From Streptomyces sp. ISL-96 (GTDB lineage Bacteria > Actinomycetota > Actinomycetes > Streptomycetales > Streptomycetaceae), in the NCBI RefSeq assembly GCF_018614035.1, contig NZ_JAGGPA010000008.1:1-62812 (forward strand): a stretch of DNA of 62,812 nucleotides, written 5' to 3'. A program made the translations under genes and the position numbers. Below the pieces are notes generated by a model. That model made no database searches. It worked only from the letters and a program-made list of their open reading frames with translations, and was not told where the DNA came from. Below are positions 43,734 to 52,852 of the stretch, one piece after another. Every line of letters starts with the position of its first letter. Position 1 is the first letter of the stretch.

Positions 43734-44858
43734 TCAGATACGGCCACAGGAGCTGCCACATCGCGGCATGAGCCGAAGAGGGCCGGTGTGAAGACGCCAC
43801 GGCGCGGCGCCGCCTCGGCCGACATCCTTCAGGAACTGTCGCTGGTCCTCCAGGAATCCGTCCGCGAAGAGCAAGCGGGGGGAGAAGAGCGCGGTGTACG
43901 TGGTCTTGAGGTCCGACTGCTCGATGGACTGCTTGACCAGTGAATGGGCCGCGTCCGGGTAGCGCTTTACCGTCAATGCGCCGTCTGCCTCCAACAGCTT
44001 GCGGTAGACGCGCTCCGTGTCGGCGGTGTCCACGTTGATGTCATGGCCCGCGAGGGTCAGCAACACCGGTACGCCGCTCAGGGCACGGAGGTCTTGAGTG
44101 GCGTCCGCGGTGTGGTTCTTGGAGATGAAGCCCCAGCGATCGGCGGTCATGCCGTCCGCCTCGGCGCCCCTGGCACTGACGTACTCCTCGAAGGTCGCGT
44201 GGCGTTTCAGCAGCCGGCGGGTGGTATCGCTCTTGGCGATCTCGGCCTCGGTGCGGGCAGCCGATGCGCCGTCGGCGCGCAGCTCGGCGAGGAGGTTGTA
44301 GCGGCCCTGCCGGAGCCAGTTGATCGCGGGCGACACGGCGATGACGAAGCTCACGGGAGTCTTGGCGGCGACCTTCGGCAGGACCCAGCCCGCCTGGCTG
44401 GCGCCCCAGAGCCCGATCCGGTCGCCGTCGATGTCCGGGCGGGCGCGCGCCCAGGCGATGGCGGCGGCTGTCTCGTTGGCCCGGTCGTCCATGGACTGGC
44501 CGAGCCAGTCGCCGGGTGCGCCCGCGACGCCGGGCTTGTCCCAGGACAGGGAGGCGTACCCGGCCTTCGCGTGCGCTTCCCACATGGGCTTGTAACCGTC
44601 GTCGTGGGTGGCGCCGACGGGGCCGTCGCCGTGGACGTACACGACCAGGCCGTGGTGCTTGCGGCCGTCCTTGGGGGTTACCAGTACGCCGTTGAGGGTG
44701 TGGCCGCCGTGGCGGATCGAGACCCGCTGCTCGTCCATGTCGTAGGAGTTCTGCCACAGCACCACACCGGCGAGGCCGGCGGCCACGACCAGGACTGCGA
44801 CGAGTGACCACACGGCGATGCGGAGCCCGCGCCGTCGGGGCTTGATCTTCGGACCCAT
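43734..44858 (-). CDS. Membrane-anchored alpha/beta hydrolase (peptidase S9/BAAT-like)
   Basis: A 374-residue protein with an N-terminal signal anchor (RGLRIAVWSLVAVLVVAAGL at about 9-30) and an outside-facing alpha/beta hydrolase domain. The nucleophile elbow is GLWGASQAGWV, the acidic residue lies in LTLAGHDINVDTADTERVY, and the catalytic His in RYPDAAHSLVKQ. Start 44858 (MGPKIKPRRRG) is chosen because basic residues directly precede the anchor; GAGGCGG lies upstream. Substrate unknown. It is first in a possible minus-strand operon with GlxA and MBL genes, and divergent from the GNAT-PaaX pair. Confidence 0.85.
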   Translation of the reverse strand: MGPKIKPRRRGLRIAVWSLVAVLVVAAGLAGVVLWQNSYDMDEQRVSIRHGGHTLNGVLVTPKDGRKHHGLVVYVHGDGPVGATHDDGYKPMWEAHAKAGYASLSWDKPGVAGAPGDWLGQSMDDRANETAAAIAWARARPDIDGDRIGLWGASQAGWVLPKVAAKTPVSFVIAVSPAINWLRQGRYNLLAELRADGASAARTEAEIAKSDTTRRLLKRHATFEEYVSARGAEADGMTADRWGFISKNHTADATQDLRALSGVPVLLTLAGHDINVDTADTERVYRKLLEADGALTVKRYPDAAHSLVKQSIEQSDLKTTYTALFSPRLLFADGFLEDQRQFLKDVGRGGAAPWRLHTGPLRLMPRCGSSCGRI

Positions 44859-44971
44859 GGGATCTGACCGCCTCTGTTCGGGTTCGCGCAAGACGAAAAC
44901 TATCATCGCGAGAACGATCGTAACGAGGATGATAGCTTTGAGTTGAGGTTGCAGCGAGAAAGGGGCACGGC

Positions 44972-45634
44972 ATGGCACTGGATGCGACAGGCACAGGCAC
45001 AGGCACAGGCAGGGGGCCGGGACCGGTGACAGTCCGGCGGGGCGTTCCGGCCGGCGCCGAGCGGCGGGCGGCCGAGCTGTACTGGGAGGCCTTCGGCCGC
45101 AAACTCGGCCCCGCACTGAACCCGCCGGACAAGGCGGTGCCCTTCATCGCCGCCCACCTGAACGCCGATCGCGCGGTGTGCGCGCTCCTCGACGGGCAGC
45201 TCGTCGGACTCGCCGGCTACCAACTCGGCGGCCGGGCCCTCACCGGGGGATCGGCCTCCGCAGTGCTGCGCACGTACGGACACCTGCGAGGACTGCACCG
45301 ACTCCTGCTCCTCGCCCTGTTCGAACGCCGCCCGGCCCCCGGCCAACTCGTCATGGACGGCATCGCCGTGGACCCGGGCATACGCGGCCGTGGCGTCGGG
45401 AGCCTGCTCATTGAGGAAGTCGCCGCCGTCGCGACGGAGCAGGACTGCCGGGCCGTCAGACTGGACGTGATCGACACCAACCCGCGCGCCAGGGCCCTGT
45501 ACGAGCGGCGCGGCTTCACGGCCGTACGGACCGAGCACACGCCGTACCTGCGCGGGCTGCTGGGATTCGGCGCGGTGACCACCATGCACCGCCCCGTCGA
45601 GGCGGATGGGCCGAGAGGACTGCGTACACCGTGA
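44972..45634 (+). CDS. GNAT-family N-acetyltransferase
   Basis: A 220-residue GNAT enzyme. The acetyl-CoA site is MDGIAVDPGIRGRGVGSLLI, and RAVRLDVIDTNPRARALYER is the typical late helix-strand. Residues 6-13 are a Thr-Gly repeat produced by four tandem ACAGGC units, a slippage-prone stretch near the N terminus. Its TGA overlaps the GTG of the PaaX-like gene (GTGA at 45631-45634), so the two are coupled and probably functionally linked. Target unknown. Confidence 0.88.
   Translation: MALDATGTGTGTGRGPGPVTVRRGVPAGAERRAAELYWEAFGRKLGPALNPPDKAVPFIAAHLNADRAVCALLDGQLVGLAGYQLGGRALTGGSASAVLRTYGHLRGLHRLLLLALFERRPAPGQLVMDGIAVDPGIRGRGVGSLLIEEVAAVATEQDCRAVRLDVIDTNPRARALYERRGFTAVRTEHTPYLRGLLGFGAVTTMHRPVEADGPRGLRTP
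44987..45010 (+). repeat. Hexanucleotide microsatellite (ACAGGC x4)
   Basis: Four perfect tandem hexamers encode alternating Thr-Gly at the start of the GNAT gene. A change by whole hexamers keeps the frame and would lengthen or shorten the tail. Confidence 0.9.
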
Positions 45635-46506
45635 CAGACCACGTCGAGATCCCCACCCGCATGCTCGTCCACGCACTGATCCGCGAGGACGGCACGGTCA
45701 GCGCGGACGAGCTCTACACCGTCGCCGCGACCCTCGGCATGAGCGACCAGCAGGTACGGCTGTGCGTCAAACGCCTCGTGGCCGAGAACCGGTTCACCCA
45801 CGAAGGCCGCGGCCGTAAAGCACTGCTCCACGCCACCGAAGACACCACGCACGCCTTCACGCCCAACGCGGACTTCCTGCGGCACGCATTCCGCCAGGAC
45901 GCCGGGCTGGCCCCCTGGGACGGCGTCTGGCACCTGGCAGCCTTCGCGGTGCCGGAATCGGCACGCACGTCCCGCGACGCCCTGCGCGAGACGCTCGTCC
46001 ACCTCGGCGGAGCCCCGCTCCAGGGCGGGCTGTACGTCTGCGCCAACTCCTGGGAGCCGTACGTCGAAGAAGCGGCCCACCGCCTCGGCGCCCACGGCTC
46101 ACTCACCCTCCTCACCACGACGGACCTGCGCAGGGGTGACACCCGTGACCCCGCCGAACTCACCCGCAGCCTGTGGCCCCTGCAGGAGATCGCCGACCGC
46201 TACCACCGCCTCAGCCTCATCGCCCAGCCCCGCCTCGACCGACTCAACGACCCTGCCGGACTCTCCCCCTCCGCACTCCTCACCATCGCGGTCGAGCTGG
46301 CCGCCGAACTCACCCGCGCCATGGACCCCGACCCGCTGTTGCCGCCTCAGCTCCTGCCCCAGCCCTGGCCCGGCACCCGGGCCAGGGAGCTCATCGCCCG
46401 GTGCTGGGCGGCCCTGCACGACCGCGACCACGGCGAAGCCCGCCCAGTCCTCTTCCGCCTCTACGCCGATGTCACCCGAGAGGCAGCAGACCGGGCCACG
46501 CGCTGA
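45631..46506 (+). CDS. PaaX-like transcriptional regulator
   Basis: A 291-residue PaaX-family repressor. The N-terminal winged HTH reads IPTRMLVHALIREDGTVSAD and DQQVRLCVKRLVAENRFTHE. The central domain has DGVWHLAAFAVPESARTSRD, with QGGLYVCANSWEPYV. The C-terminal domain ends ARCWAALHDRDHGEARPVLF. PaaX proteins typically respond to acyl-CoA thioesters. No phenylacetate genes lie nearby, so the regulon is unknown. Coupled to the upstream GNAT gene. Confidence 0.88.
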   Translation: MTDHVEIPTRMLVHALIREDGTVSADELYTVAATLGMSDQQVRLCVKRLVAENRFTHEGRGRKALLHATEDTTHAFTPNADFLRHAFRQDAGLAPWDGVWHLAAFAVPESARTSRDALRETLVHLGGAPLQGGLYVCANSWEPYVEEAAHRLGAHGSLTLLTTTDLRRGDTRDPAELTRSLWPLQEIADRYHRLSLIAQPRLDRLNDPAGLSPSALLTIAVELAAELTRAMDPDPLLPPQLLPQPWPGTRARELIARCWAALHDRDHGEARPVLFRLYADVTREAADRATR

Positions 46507-46605
46507 AGCCAAGATCTTCGCCGATTCGATACCGAGTCGTCTGAACGCCAGCCCAGCCCAGGCTGGCGCCGTGACCGGGATGCCCGCACGCTGAAGCCCG
46601 GAGTG

Positions 46606-47397
46606 TCAGCGTTTGTGGCGCTGGCCTTTGACGAGTTGTTCGGTGGTCTTGTCGGCGCCGATGCGGCGTTGGACGGCGGCGGTCAGGCTTGGGGCGGCGC
46701 CGCCGAGCAGGGCGATCAGGCGCAGGTTCAGCGGTGCCACGTCGATCTCGGCGAGGTTCTTCTCTATGGCGCGTACGGTCGCGCGCGCCACGTCCTGCGG
46801 CGAACGGGTGCCGATCCCTCGGGGCAGAGTGGCGCCGGAGTCGGCGAACATGCCCGCCTCGCTGATGAAGCCGGGGAAGACGGTGGAGACGCCGACGTTG
46901 TGGGGCCGCATGTCCTCGCGCAGTGCGAGGGCGAAGCCGCGTATCCCGAACTTGGTGGCGTTGTAGAGGGAGGCCTGCCCGGACGCGGTCTTCCCGGAGA
47001 GCGAGGAGATGAAGACCAGGTGACCGCGGCGGCGAGCGGCCATGCGTTCCCCGGTCAGTTTCGCCATCACGATGGGCGCGCGGAGGTTGACGTCGAGTGC
47101 GCGGTCTAGCTCGCCGATGGAGTAGTCGGCCAGCAGACCGTTCGCCGGCAGCGCGGCGTTGGCCACGAGCACGTCGATCTCGCCCGCCTCGGCCAGCAGT
47201 TGTTCGATCGCGTCCCGGTCGGCCAGGTCGGCGGGGATGGCCCGGGCCCCGAGCTTCGCGGCCAGTGGCTCAAGCAGATCGGTACGGCGCCCGGTGAGCA
47301 CCACCTCGCCGCCGCGGGCGGCCAGGTCCGCCGCCAGTGCCTGCCCGATCCCGCCGGTGGCGCCCGTCAACAGCACCTTCGCGCCACGCAGATCCAT
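46606..47397 (-). CDS. Short-chain dehydrogenase/reductase
   Basis: A 263-residue classical SDR with the TGATGGIG cofactor loop (VLLTGATGGIGQALAADLAA) near residue 10. The NAALPANG block is present. The catalytic triad reads Ser in VFISSLSGKT and Tyr-X3-Lys in LYNATKFG. A hydrophobic C-terminal region follows (LNLRLIALLGGAAPSLTAAV). It belongs to the group of SDRs often annotated as acyl or ketone reductases. It is convergent with the PaaX gene. Substrate unknown. Confidence 0.9.
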   Translation of the reverse strand: MDLRGAKVLLTGATGGIGQALAADLAARGGEVVLTGRRTDLLEPLAAKLGARAIPADLADRDAIEQLLAEAGEIDVLVANAALPANGLLADYSIGELDRALDVNLRAPIVMAKLTGERMAARRRGHLVFISSLSGKTASGQASLYNATKFGIRGFALALREDMRPHNVGVSTVFPGFISEAGMFADSGATLPRGIGTRSPQDVARATVRAIEKNLAEIDVAPLNLRLIALLGGAAPSLTAAVQRRIGADKTTEQLVKGQRHKR

Positions 47398-47942
47398 GTC
47401 ACATACTCCTGTCTTGGGTGCCTGGATACGACCTCATGCATCCGCCGGAGCCGAAGGGAACCGCGGCGGCTGTATGGCGGCGGAATCCATGGTGGTGCCC
47501 GGTATGACGCTGTCCTAGAGGACCATCATCAACTCGCTGGCATCGTGGCGGACTTCCCGGTCGTACCGGCCGAGCCGGCCGCCGTAGTACATACAGAACG
47601 TGGCGCTCTGCGAACGGCGCGAGCCCCCGAAAACCGGACGGTGAGAGATTCCCGGCGATGGCAATGCAATCGTGACTGCGCATGACCCCACCCTCGCGTG
47701 CCTTACGGCCGCGGGTCTTGTACGAATGTTCCCCGGGTCACCGGCCAAGCGTCGCCGGAGTCGCTCTGTTGGCACCGCACGCACACCCACGAGAATCTCG
47801 CAGTGCCCGACCTTGGGGCACGCCTTTCCTCAGTGGTTTCCGGGTTTCGCAACCCTGACACAGCATGCTGAGACCCACGGAGCACCGCTTCTCGACCGGG
47901 CGTCGCCACCCGCTCAAGGACCCGCAATTCTGTACGGCCTAA
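47398..47942. other. Gap without a supported gene
   Basis: 545 bases upstream of the SDR. A minus-strand frame at 47515-47790 has a coding-like end (MYYGGRLGRYDREVRHDASE) but no family and no good start, so it is not called. Confidence 0.4.
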
Positions 47943-49055
47943 CTAGGCATCCGCACGTCGTTGCACGGCGAGGGCCGCGATGTCGTCGTCGAGCCTTCCG
48001 CCGCTGTAGTGGAGCAGGGCCCGGTGAAGCCGGTCGAGCACCTCACGGGGTGGCATCGTGCCTTCCTGCCGCATCCAGTCCGGCAGCGGGAAGAACTCGC
48101 CGGTGCGGTCCCGGGTCTCTGTGACACCGTCCGTGTAGAGCAGCAGTTGGTCGCCCGGGGCGAAGGCGACGGTATCCACGCAGTACTGGTCGCCGAGGAG
48201 TGTCGCGAGGTTGAGGGGCGGAGAGGCGGTGGTGGGCTCCAGGACACGGATCTCTCCGCGGTGCACGAGCAGCGGCGGAGGGTGCCCGCAGTTGAGGAGC
48301 CTGACGTGGCCGCCGCCATGGGGGATTTCAGCGAGCAGAGCGGTGGCAAAGCGCTCGGGCAGGTCCTGGGTGGGGAAGGCTGTGCCGTAGCGGGTGATGC
48401 TGACCTCCAGGCGATGGATGATGCCCCTCAAGTCGGGCTCGTCGTACGCCGCCTCCCTGAAGGAATTGATCACCGCCGAGGCTGCCCCCACCGCCGACAG
48501 GCCCTTGCCGCGTACGTCGCCGATGAGCAGCCGGACCCCGTACGGTGTGTCGGCCGCCTCGTAGAAGTCGCCGCCGATCCGGGCCTGCTCCTGGGCCGCC
48601 AGATACAGCGACTCGATCTCGACGCCCGCGATGCGGCGTGGCACGGGACGCAGCAGCACCTTCTGGGCCGCGTCGGCGACGAGCCGGATGTGAAAGAGAG
48701 CTTCCTCCCGCTGGAGCCGGACATGGCTTGCGTATGCGGCCGCCAAAGTGACCGTGATGATCGCAGCCGCCGTGTACGGCGTCCCCAGGTCGGTGTAGGC
48801 GAAGCTGAGCCCAATCATGACCAGCAGGCAGAACGCCCCCAGCAGAATCGTGGGGAGCACGGGCCACATCGCGGCGGCGAGGGCGGGAGCGGCGGGCAGG
48901 AGGCGGCTGAAGGCGATCTCCCTCGGTGTGGAGAACGCCAGGCCCGCGATGAGGGCAGTAAGGATCACCGGTGACAGCCAGGCAGCTTCCCACCGGCCGC
49001 CGTAGGGGGGACGACGGCGCCGGAGCCGTCCAGGCATGATCACAAACCGCATCAT
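47943..49055 (-). CDS. Membrane PP2C/SpoIIE-family serine phosphatase
   Basis: A 370-residue phosphatase. Three or four N-terminal membrane helices (WLSPVILTALIAGLAFS, AALAAAMWPVLPTILLGAF, AAIITVTLAAAYASHVRL) precede a short coiled linker. The cytoplasmic SpoIIE/PP2C domain shows the metal-binding acidic residues in IGGDFYEA, IGDVRGKG, YTDGVTETRD and GRLDDDIAALAV, plus the NCGHPPPLL motif. Such enzymes dephosphorylate anti-anti-sigma factors (RsbU/SpoIIAA logic). The start is uncertain: ATGs at 49055, 49052 and 49037 all precede the basic MPGRLRRRR stretch. Confidence 0.88.
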   Translation of the reverse strand: MMRFVIMPGRLRRRRPPYGGRWEAAWLSPVILTALIAGLAFSTPREIAFSRLLPAAPALAAAMWPVLPTILLGAFCLLVMIGLSFAYTDLGTPYTAAAIITVTLAAAYASHVRLQREEALFHIRLVADAAQKVLLRPVPRRIAGVEIESLYLAAQEQARIGGDFYEAADTPYGVRLLIGDVRGKGLSAVGAASAVINSFREAAYDEPDLRGIIHRLEVSITRYGTAFPTQDLPERFATALLAEIPHGGGHVRLLNCGHPPPLLVHRGEIRVLEPTTASPPLNLATLLGDQYCVDTVAFAPGDQLLLYTDGVTETRDRTGEFFPLPDWMRQEGTMPPREVLDRLHRALLHYSGGRLDDDIAALAVQRRADA

Positions 49056-49448
49056 ATCTGGTACAGGCGGGGCATCTAGCACCCTAATGGGCCGTACGGT
49101 AGTGCCTTCGCGTCGCCCCACGGACCCACCACCTCCAGCTACGCCTGTACGAACGCGTGCGTCGGAGAGACCCAAGCCTGTGGGAACGGCGCCTGAAGCA
49201 GCCGCCGTGCCCGGGATCTGCACCGGGCCTGCTGGAGCCGCATACGTCTGTGGCGACCTCGCGAGCGCGGACGACGTGCGCCACCTCTTCGAGTGCGCCA
49301 TGGACGCCTCGGTGGGCGGGGGAGGAGGAGGCGCCTGGCCCGGCTTGTCCCTGGACGCGAGTGGGCGCGCGGGCCCCTCCCATGGACTCAAGGGCATAGG
49401 AGGGCCCCGTTCTGCGCCAGTTTCCTGTGCCGGCTTCTGTGCCGGGCC
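49056..49448. other. Gap without a recognisable gene
   Basis: 393 bases between two minus-strand genes. The SpoIIE frame continues open through it, but the translation is low-complexity without homology, so it is not included in the gene. Confidence 0.4.
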
Positions 49449-50801
49449 TTACGACGCGCGGCGGCGGCGCGCCGCGAAGTAGACGGTGCCACCCGCCACC
49501 AGCGCCGCGGCTCCCGCGCCCGCGATGGGCAGGGTGTTGTCCGAGCCGGTGGCGGCCAGGTCGCCACCGGCCGTCGAGGTGCCCGGGCCACCGGTGGACG
49601 AGGATGAGGAACCGCCGTCCGATGACGACGCGGAGCCGGAGCTGCCGCCGGACGACGAGTCGGAACCGCCACCGGAGGCGGAATTGGAGCCGCCGGTGGA
49701 CGAGGAGCCGCTCGTGGACGAGGAGTCGGAACCGCCGGTGACCGAGGAGCCGCCGGTGGACGAGGAGCCTCCCGTGGACGAGGATCCGGAACCGCCGCTG
49801 GTGGTCCCCGACGCGGCGTTGAGCACGATCTCCGCCGTGTTGTTCGCCAGGTATGTGTCGAAGGGCGTCTCGGCCTTGACGAACGACGCAGTGCCCGTCG
49901 CACCCGTCACGACCTTGTCGATCTTCAGACGGAAGCGGTAGGGCCAGCTGCTCTTCTCACTCACCCAGCCCATGTGGTTCATGCACGCGTACTCGCCCGC
50001 CTTCACCTTCTCGCACGCGCGCGGCGCTTCCGTCACGGTCGTACCGGCCGGAATCCGAACCTTGATCGTCAGCGCTCCGGTGCTCACCACCCGGTTCATG
50101 TCGACCCAGGCCGGGCCCTTGTTGGTGAACTGGAAAGAGGCGGTGATCGTCTCGCCCGCCTTGCCCTTCAGTTCGCCGCCGGTCAGCGAGAAGTCGGCCG
50201 TGTTGTCGGCGGTCACGAGCGCGTGCGTCGACGCAGTGCTGTAGTCCTCGTCGGAGGCCGGTTCGGCCGCCTTCCGCTCGACCAGCTTGAGCGCCGGCCC
50301 GGTGCCCTGCACCTCTTCGCCGGTCCCGTCGGGGTCCGACCAGCCCGGATCCTTCAGGTGGACCGACACGCCCAACCTCTCGTACAGCGCCCTCTCCTGG
50401 ACGTTGTACTGCGGCGCCTTCTCGGGCACGTACACCACACCGGGTTCAAGCGCCTGCTCCACGGCGCAGATGGCGTCGTACCCGTCCGGCATCTCGTCGT
50501 AGCCGCCCGACTCCGCGTATGTGCAGTTGGAGTGTTGCTTGGCGAAGTCCAGCCCCGCGGAGCCGTGGAGATACACCCAGACGCGCTCGGCCCGCTCAGT
50601 GCCGTTGTTCTTGAACGAGAGCGGTATCTCCGGGCTGCTCGCGGGCTTCACCCCGGTTATCGGAGCGAGCTTCCCTACGGCCATGTCCGGCCCGGCCTCG
50701 TCCGCGAGGGCGGGGGCGGCCGCCAGCGCGACCAGGGCGGCGGCACCGGCCGCACCGACTCCACCGCGCAGCGAGCGACGGTAGGCAAGGGCGTTCTTCA
50801 T
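49449..50801 (-). CDS. LAxTG-anchored surface protein with Ser/Gly stalk
   Basis: A 450-residue secreted protein. The signal peptide is RSLRGGVGAAGAAALVALAA with cleavage after about APALA. Two beta-rich, CARDB/DUF11-like ectodomains follow (PLSFKNNGTERAERVWVYLH; ETITASFQFTNKGPAWVDMN), with cysteines. An ~80-residue low-complexity stalk of SSSTGGSS-type repeats then leads to an LAATG sorting signal, a hydrophobic helix and RRRR at the very C terminus. LAxTG is the class E sortase signal in actinobacteria, so the protein should be covalently attached to peptidoglycan. Start 50801 (MKNALAYRR) is the best signal-peptide start. Ligand unknown; no sortase gene is nearby. Confidence 0.85.
   Translation of the reverse strand: MKNALAYRRSLRGGVGAAGAAALVALAAAPALADEAGPDMAVGKLAPITGVKPASSPEIPLSFKNNGTERAERVWVYLHGSAGLDFAKQHSNCTYAESGGYDEMPDGYDAICAVEQALEPGVVYVPEKAPQYNVQERALYERLGVSVHLKDPGWSDPDGTGEEVQGTGPALKLVERKAAEPASDEDYSTASTHALVTADNTADFSLTGGELKGKAGETITASFQFTNKGPAWVDMNRVVSTGALTIKVRIPAGTTVTEAPRACEKVKAGEYACMNHMGWVSEKSSWPYRFRLKIDKVVTGATGTASFVKAETPFDTYLANNTAEIVLNAASGTTSGGSGSSSTGGSSSTGGSSVTGGSDSSSTSGSSSTGGSNSASGGGSDSSSGGSSGSASSSDGGSSSSSTGGPGTSTAGGDLAATGSDNTLPIAGAGAAALVAGGTVYFAARRRRAS
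49600..49800 (-). repeat. Low-complexity Ser/Gly/Thr-coding repeat
   Basis: The stalk of the LAxTG protein is built of short degenerate repeats (GGSSSTGGSS, SDSSSTSGSS and similar), with near-repeats of GTGGACGAGGA on the plus strand. The length can change in frame by slippage or recombination. Confidence 0.75.
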
Positions 50802-51328
50802 GCGGGTCCCTATGTGTGACATGTAGGCGAACAAAAGCATCTGCCAGAAAGCAGTTGCGAGAAGCCAGACCTCCGGCGAGACCGGAAGGTTGTACGGAGA
50901 TCACTCCTACCCGGCCAGGCGGACAACTGGTACCTGTACGGCGAATTTCGGGTGATACGGGGTGCGCTCCGGGGGCACTGTACAGACGCAGGCCCGACCG
51001 ACGCCGGGCCGGTGGTCGGGCACTGCTCGGTCAGGTCGAGCGGATCGCCAAGGCGCCTGGCTGCTCACTCGCCCAGGTGGTGGGGTTTCACCGCAGTAGC
51101 GACCATGCCGCTTCGCGGCGTCGCGTCGACCAGCGCCACTATACGGTCGATAGTGTCCCCGTCCTCTGTGCACCATTCAGGGGGTGGGACTTGAGTTAGT
51201 GCCCATTCTGCCGGGGACTCAGGCATCGGCGGGTGATGATCGGGTGATGCGAACGCGTGTGGGGCGAAACGACCGCCTCGTGAAGGCGATGTTCGACCAG
51301 CGGTATTGGCCCACGGGGGGCGGTCGTC
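50802..51328. other. Gap without a supported gene
   Basis: 527 bases between divergent genes. It contains a CACTAT-N7-ATAGTG dyad at 51137-51155 that could be an operator, and a coding-like scrap around 50990-51090 (LLGQVERIAKAPGCSLAQVV). No gene is supported. Confidence 0.4.
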
Positions 51329-51826
51329 GTGGAAGGTGAGCGGGGGCCTGGGCGGGGCATGGTGGACCGGTCGGAGGGGTTCGGTGAGCGGCTGCTGGGG
51401 GTGCTGCTGGACCGGGCGCATGAGATGCCGCCGCAGTTGATCGCTCCATTGATCGCGGAAGAGGTCGCCAGAATCGGCGGCCGCGACGTCTCCATCCTCC
51501 TCCAGGACTACGCGCAGGAACTTCTCGTGCCGCTGCCGGGCAAGAGGCTGCTTGTGGGCGAGCCCGAGGCAATCAGTGGTTCTCCCGCCGGCACGGCCTT
51601 CCTGCGCGCGGCAGCGGTCCAGGTACGGCAGGCCGACGGCGTGCGGGTGTACCTGCCGCTGCTGGACGGCAGCGACGAGGTGGGGGTCATGGCCCTCACC
51701 CTGGACACCATCGATGGCGACGACCGGCGGCTGTTGCGCAGGCTCGCCGGCCTCGTCGCCGACATGCTGGTCACCAAGCACGGTTACACCGACCGGTTCT
51801 TCAGGCCAGGCGGCGCGAACCGATGA
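51329..51826 (+). CDS. GAF-like sensor part of a split SpoIIE phosphatase
   Basis: A 165-residue protein equal to the N-terminal half of a common Streptomyces GAF-SpoIIE phosphatase (RAHEMPPQLIAPLIAEEVAR, GGRDVSILLQDYAQELLVPL, RRLLRRLAGLVADMLVTKHG). In relatives the protein continues directly into the phosphatase. Here the frame ends at TGA 51824-51826, inside the next start (ATGA). The GTG at 51329 is the start; an ATG at 51359 is possible. Either a frameshift has split one gene in two, or two coupled subunits now do the job. Confidence 0.8.
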   Translation: MEGERGPGRGMVDRSEGFGERLLGVLLDRAHEMPPQLIAPLIAEEVARIGGRDVSILLQDYAQELLVPLPGKRLLVGEPEAISGSPAGTAFLRAAAVQVRQADGVRVYLPLLDGSDEVGVMALTLDTIDGDDRRLLRRLAGLVADMLVTKHGYTDRFFRPGGANR

Positions 51827-52566
51827 GCGTGGCGTCGGAGATGCAGTGGTCCCTGCTGCCGCCGCTGACGATGTCCGTACCGCAGGTCGCCGTGTCCGGG
51901 GCCGTCGAACCCGCCTACAGCATCGCTGGTGACAGCTTCGATTACGCCCTCAACGACGACATCCTTCACGCCGCGGTGATCGACGCGATGGGCCACGGCC
52001 TGGACGCCGCCACCATGGCGACCGTCGCGATCGGCGCCTACCGGCATGCCAGGCGCTCCGGCATTGACCTGTCCAAAATCTATGCGTTCATGGACCGGGC
52101 CATCGCGGAGCAGTTCGGGCCCGACCACTTCGTCACCGCGCAGATGATGGACCTGGACATCACGACCGGCCTTCTGCAATGGGTCAATGCCGGTCACCCG
52201 GCACCGCTGCTCGTCCGCAACCATCAGGTCGACCGGCAACTGGAGAGCCCCACCACCCTGCCGGTCGGCTTCGGCGGCGAACACCCCCCGATCAGCGAGT
52301 ACCAACTGCAGCGCGGCGACCGGGTGCTGTGCTACACCGACGGCGTGATCGAGGAGCGCGATGCCGACGGAGAACCGTTCGGCGAGGAACGACTCATCCG
52401 CTGCGTCAACCGCATCGAGCATACGGAAGAAGGCGTGCGGGCGTGGGCGCTGCGGCTCTCCCGAACTCTGAAGCAGGAACGTGGCGGGCGCACCAGCGAT
52501 GACGCGACCCTTTTTCTGATCGAGTGGCGCGGGGGCGCCGCCGACCACCTTGCTGTCCTGGACTGA
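51823..52566 (+). CDS. PP2C/SpoIIE serine phosphatase, catalytic part of a split gene
   Basis: A 247-residue SpoIIE-type phosphatase catalytic domain. It shows SEMQWSLLPPLTM at the start, metal-site residues in AGDSFDYAL and VIDAMGHGLDAATMA, VNAGHPAPLLV, CYTDGVIEERDADGEPFGEE and the terminal GGRTSDDATLFLIEW. All motifs are intact, so the domain may be active without the sensor. It starts at ATG 51823, overlapping the upstream stop. It likely acts on an anti-anti-sigma factor. Another SpoIIE phosphatase lies 3 kb upstream. Confidence 0.9.
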   Translation: MSVASEMQWSLLPPLTMSVPQVAVSGAVEPAYSIAGDSFDYALNDDILHAAVIDAMGHGLDAATMATVAIGAYRHARRSGIDLSKIYAFMDRAIAEQFGPDHFVTAQMMDLDITTGLLQWVNAGHPAPLLVRNHQVDRQLESPTTLPVGFGGEHPPISEYQLQRGDRVLCYTDGVIEERDADGEPFGEERLIRCVNRIEHTEEGVRAWALRLSRTLKQERGGRTSDDATLFLIEWRGGAADHLAVLD

Positions 52567-52852
52567 ACGAGAGCCGCACCGCAGGTCGACCCGCGTGGGC
52601 AACCCCGTACCGTTGGCTTGGCTGTGCGTCCTGCGGATGGTCGCTGGCGTGCCGTAGTCGGCCGGCCGCAGGAGCGTTTGCGCCGAGCGATGGCGACCAC
52701 CGTCCGCAGGGATCGCAGGGGTCCGAAGCGGATCACTGAGCGGAGTAAGGCGTACTCCTCGTCCCGGTCGGCTTTTGCCGCCACGGGCCCCTTCCGGCCA
52801 CCTGCCGAAGGCCGTCGCACAGATCGGTTGCCGGTGAGTGAGACTGTCCGCC

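Noticed and set aside
47515..47790. Minus-strand 91-codon frame ending in MYYGGRLGRYDREVRHDASE
   Set aside because: No ribosome site, Arg-rich first half and no family; not enough to call a gene.
50980..51095. Aldo/keto-reductase-like scrap (VERIAKAPGCSLAQVV)
   Set aside because: Only about 16 residues match a loose motif; too short to support a relic.
51137..51155. CACTAT-N7-ATAGTG inverted repeat
   Set aside because: A possible operator, but isolated, with no regulator or matching second site nearby; kept only as a note in the gap entry.
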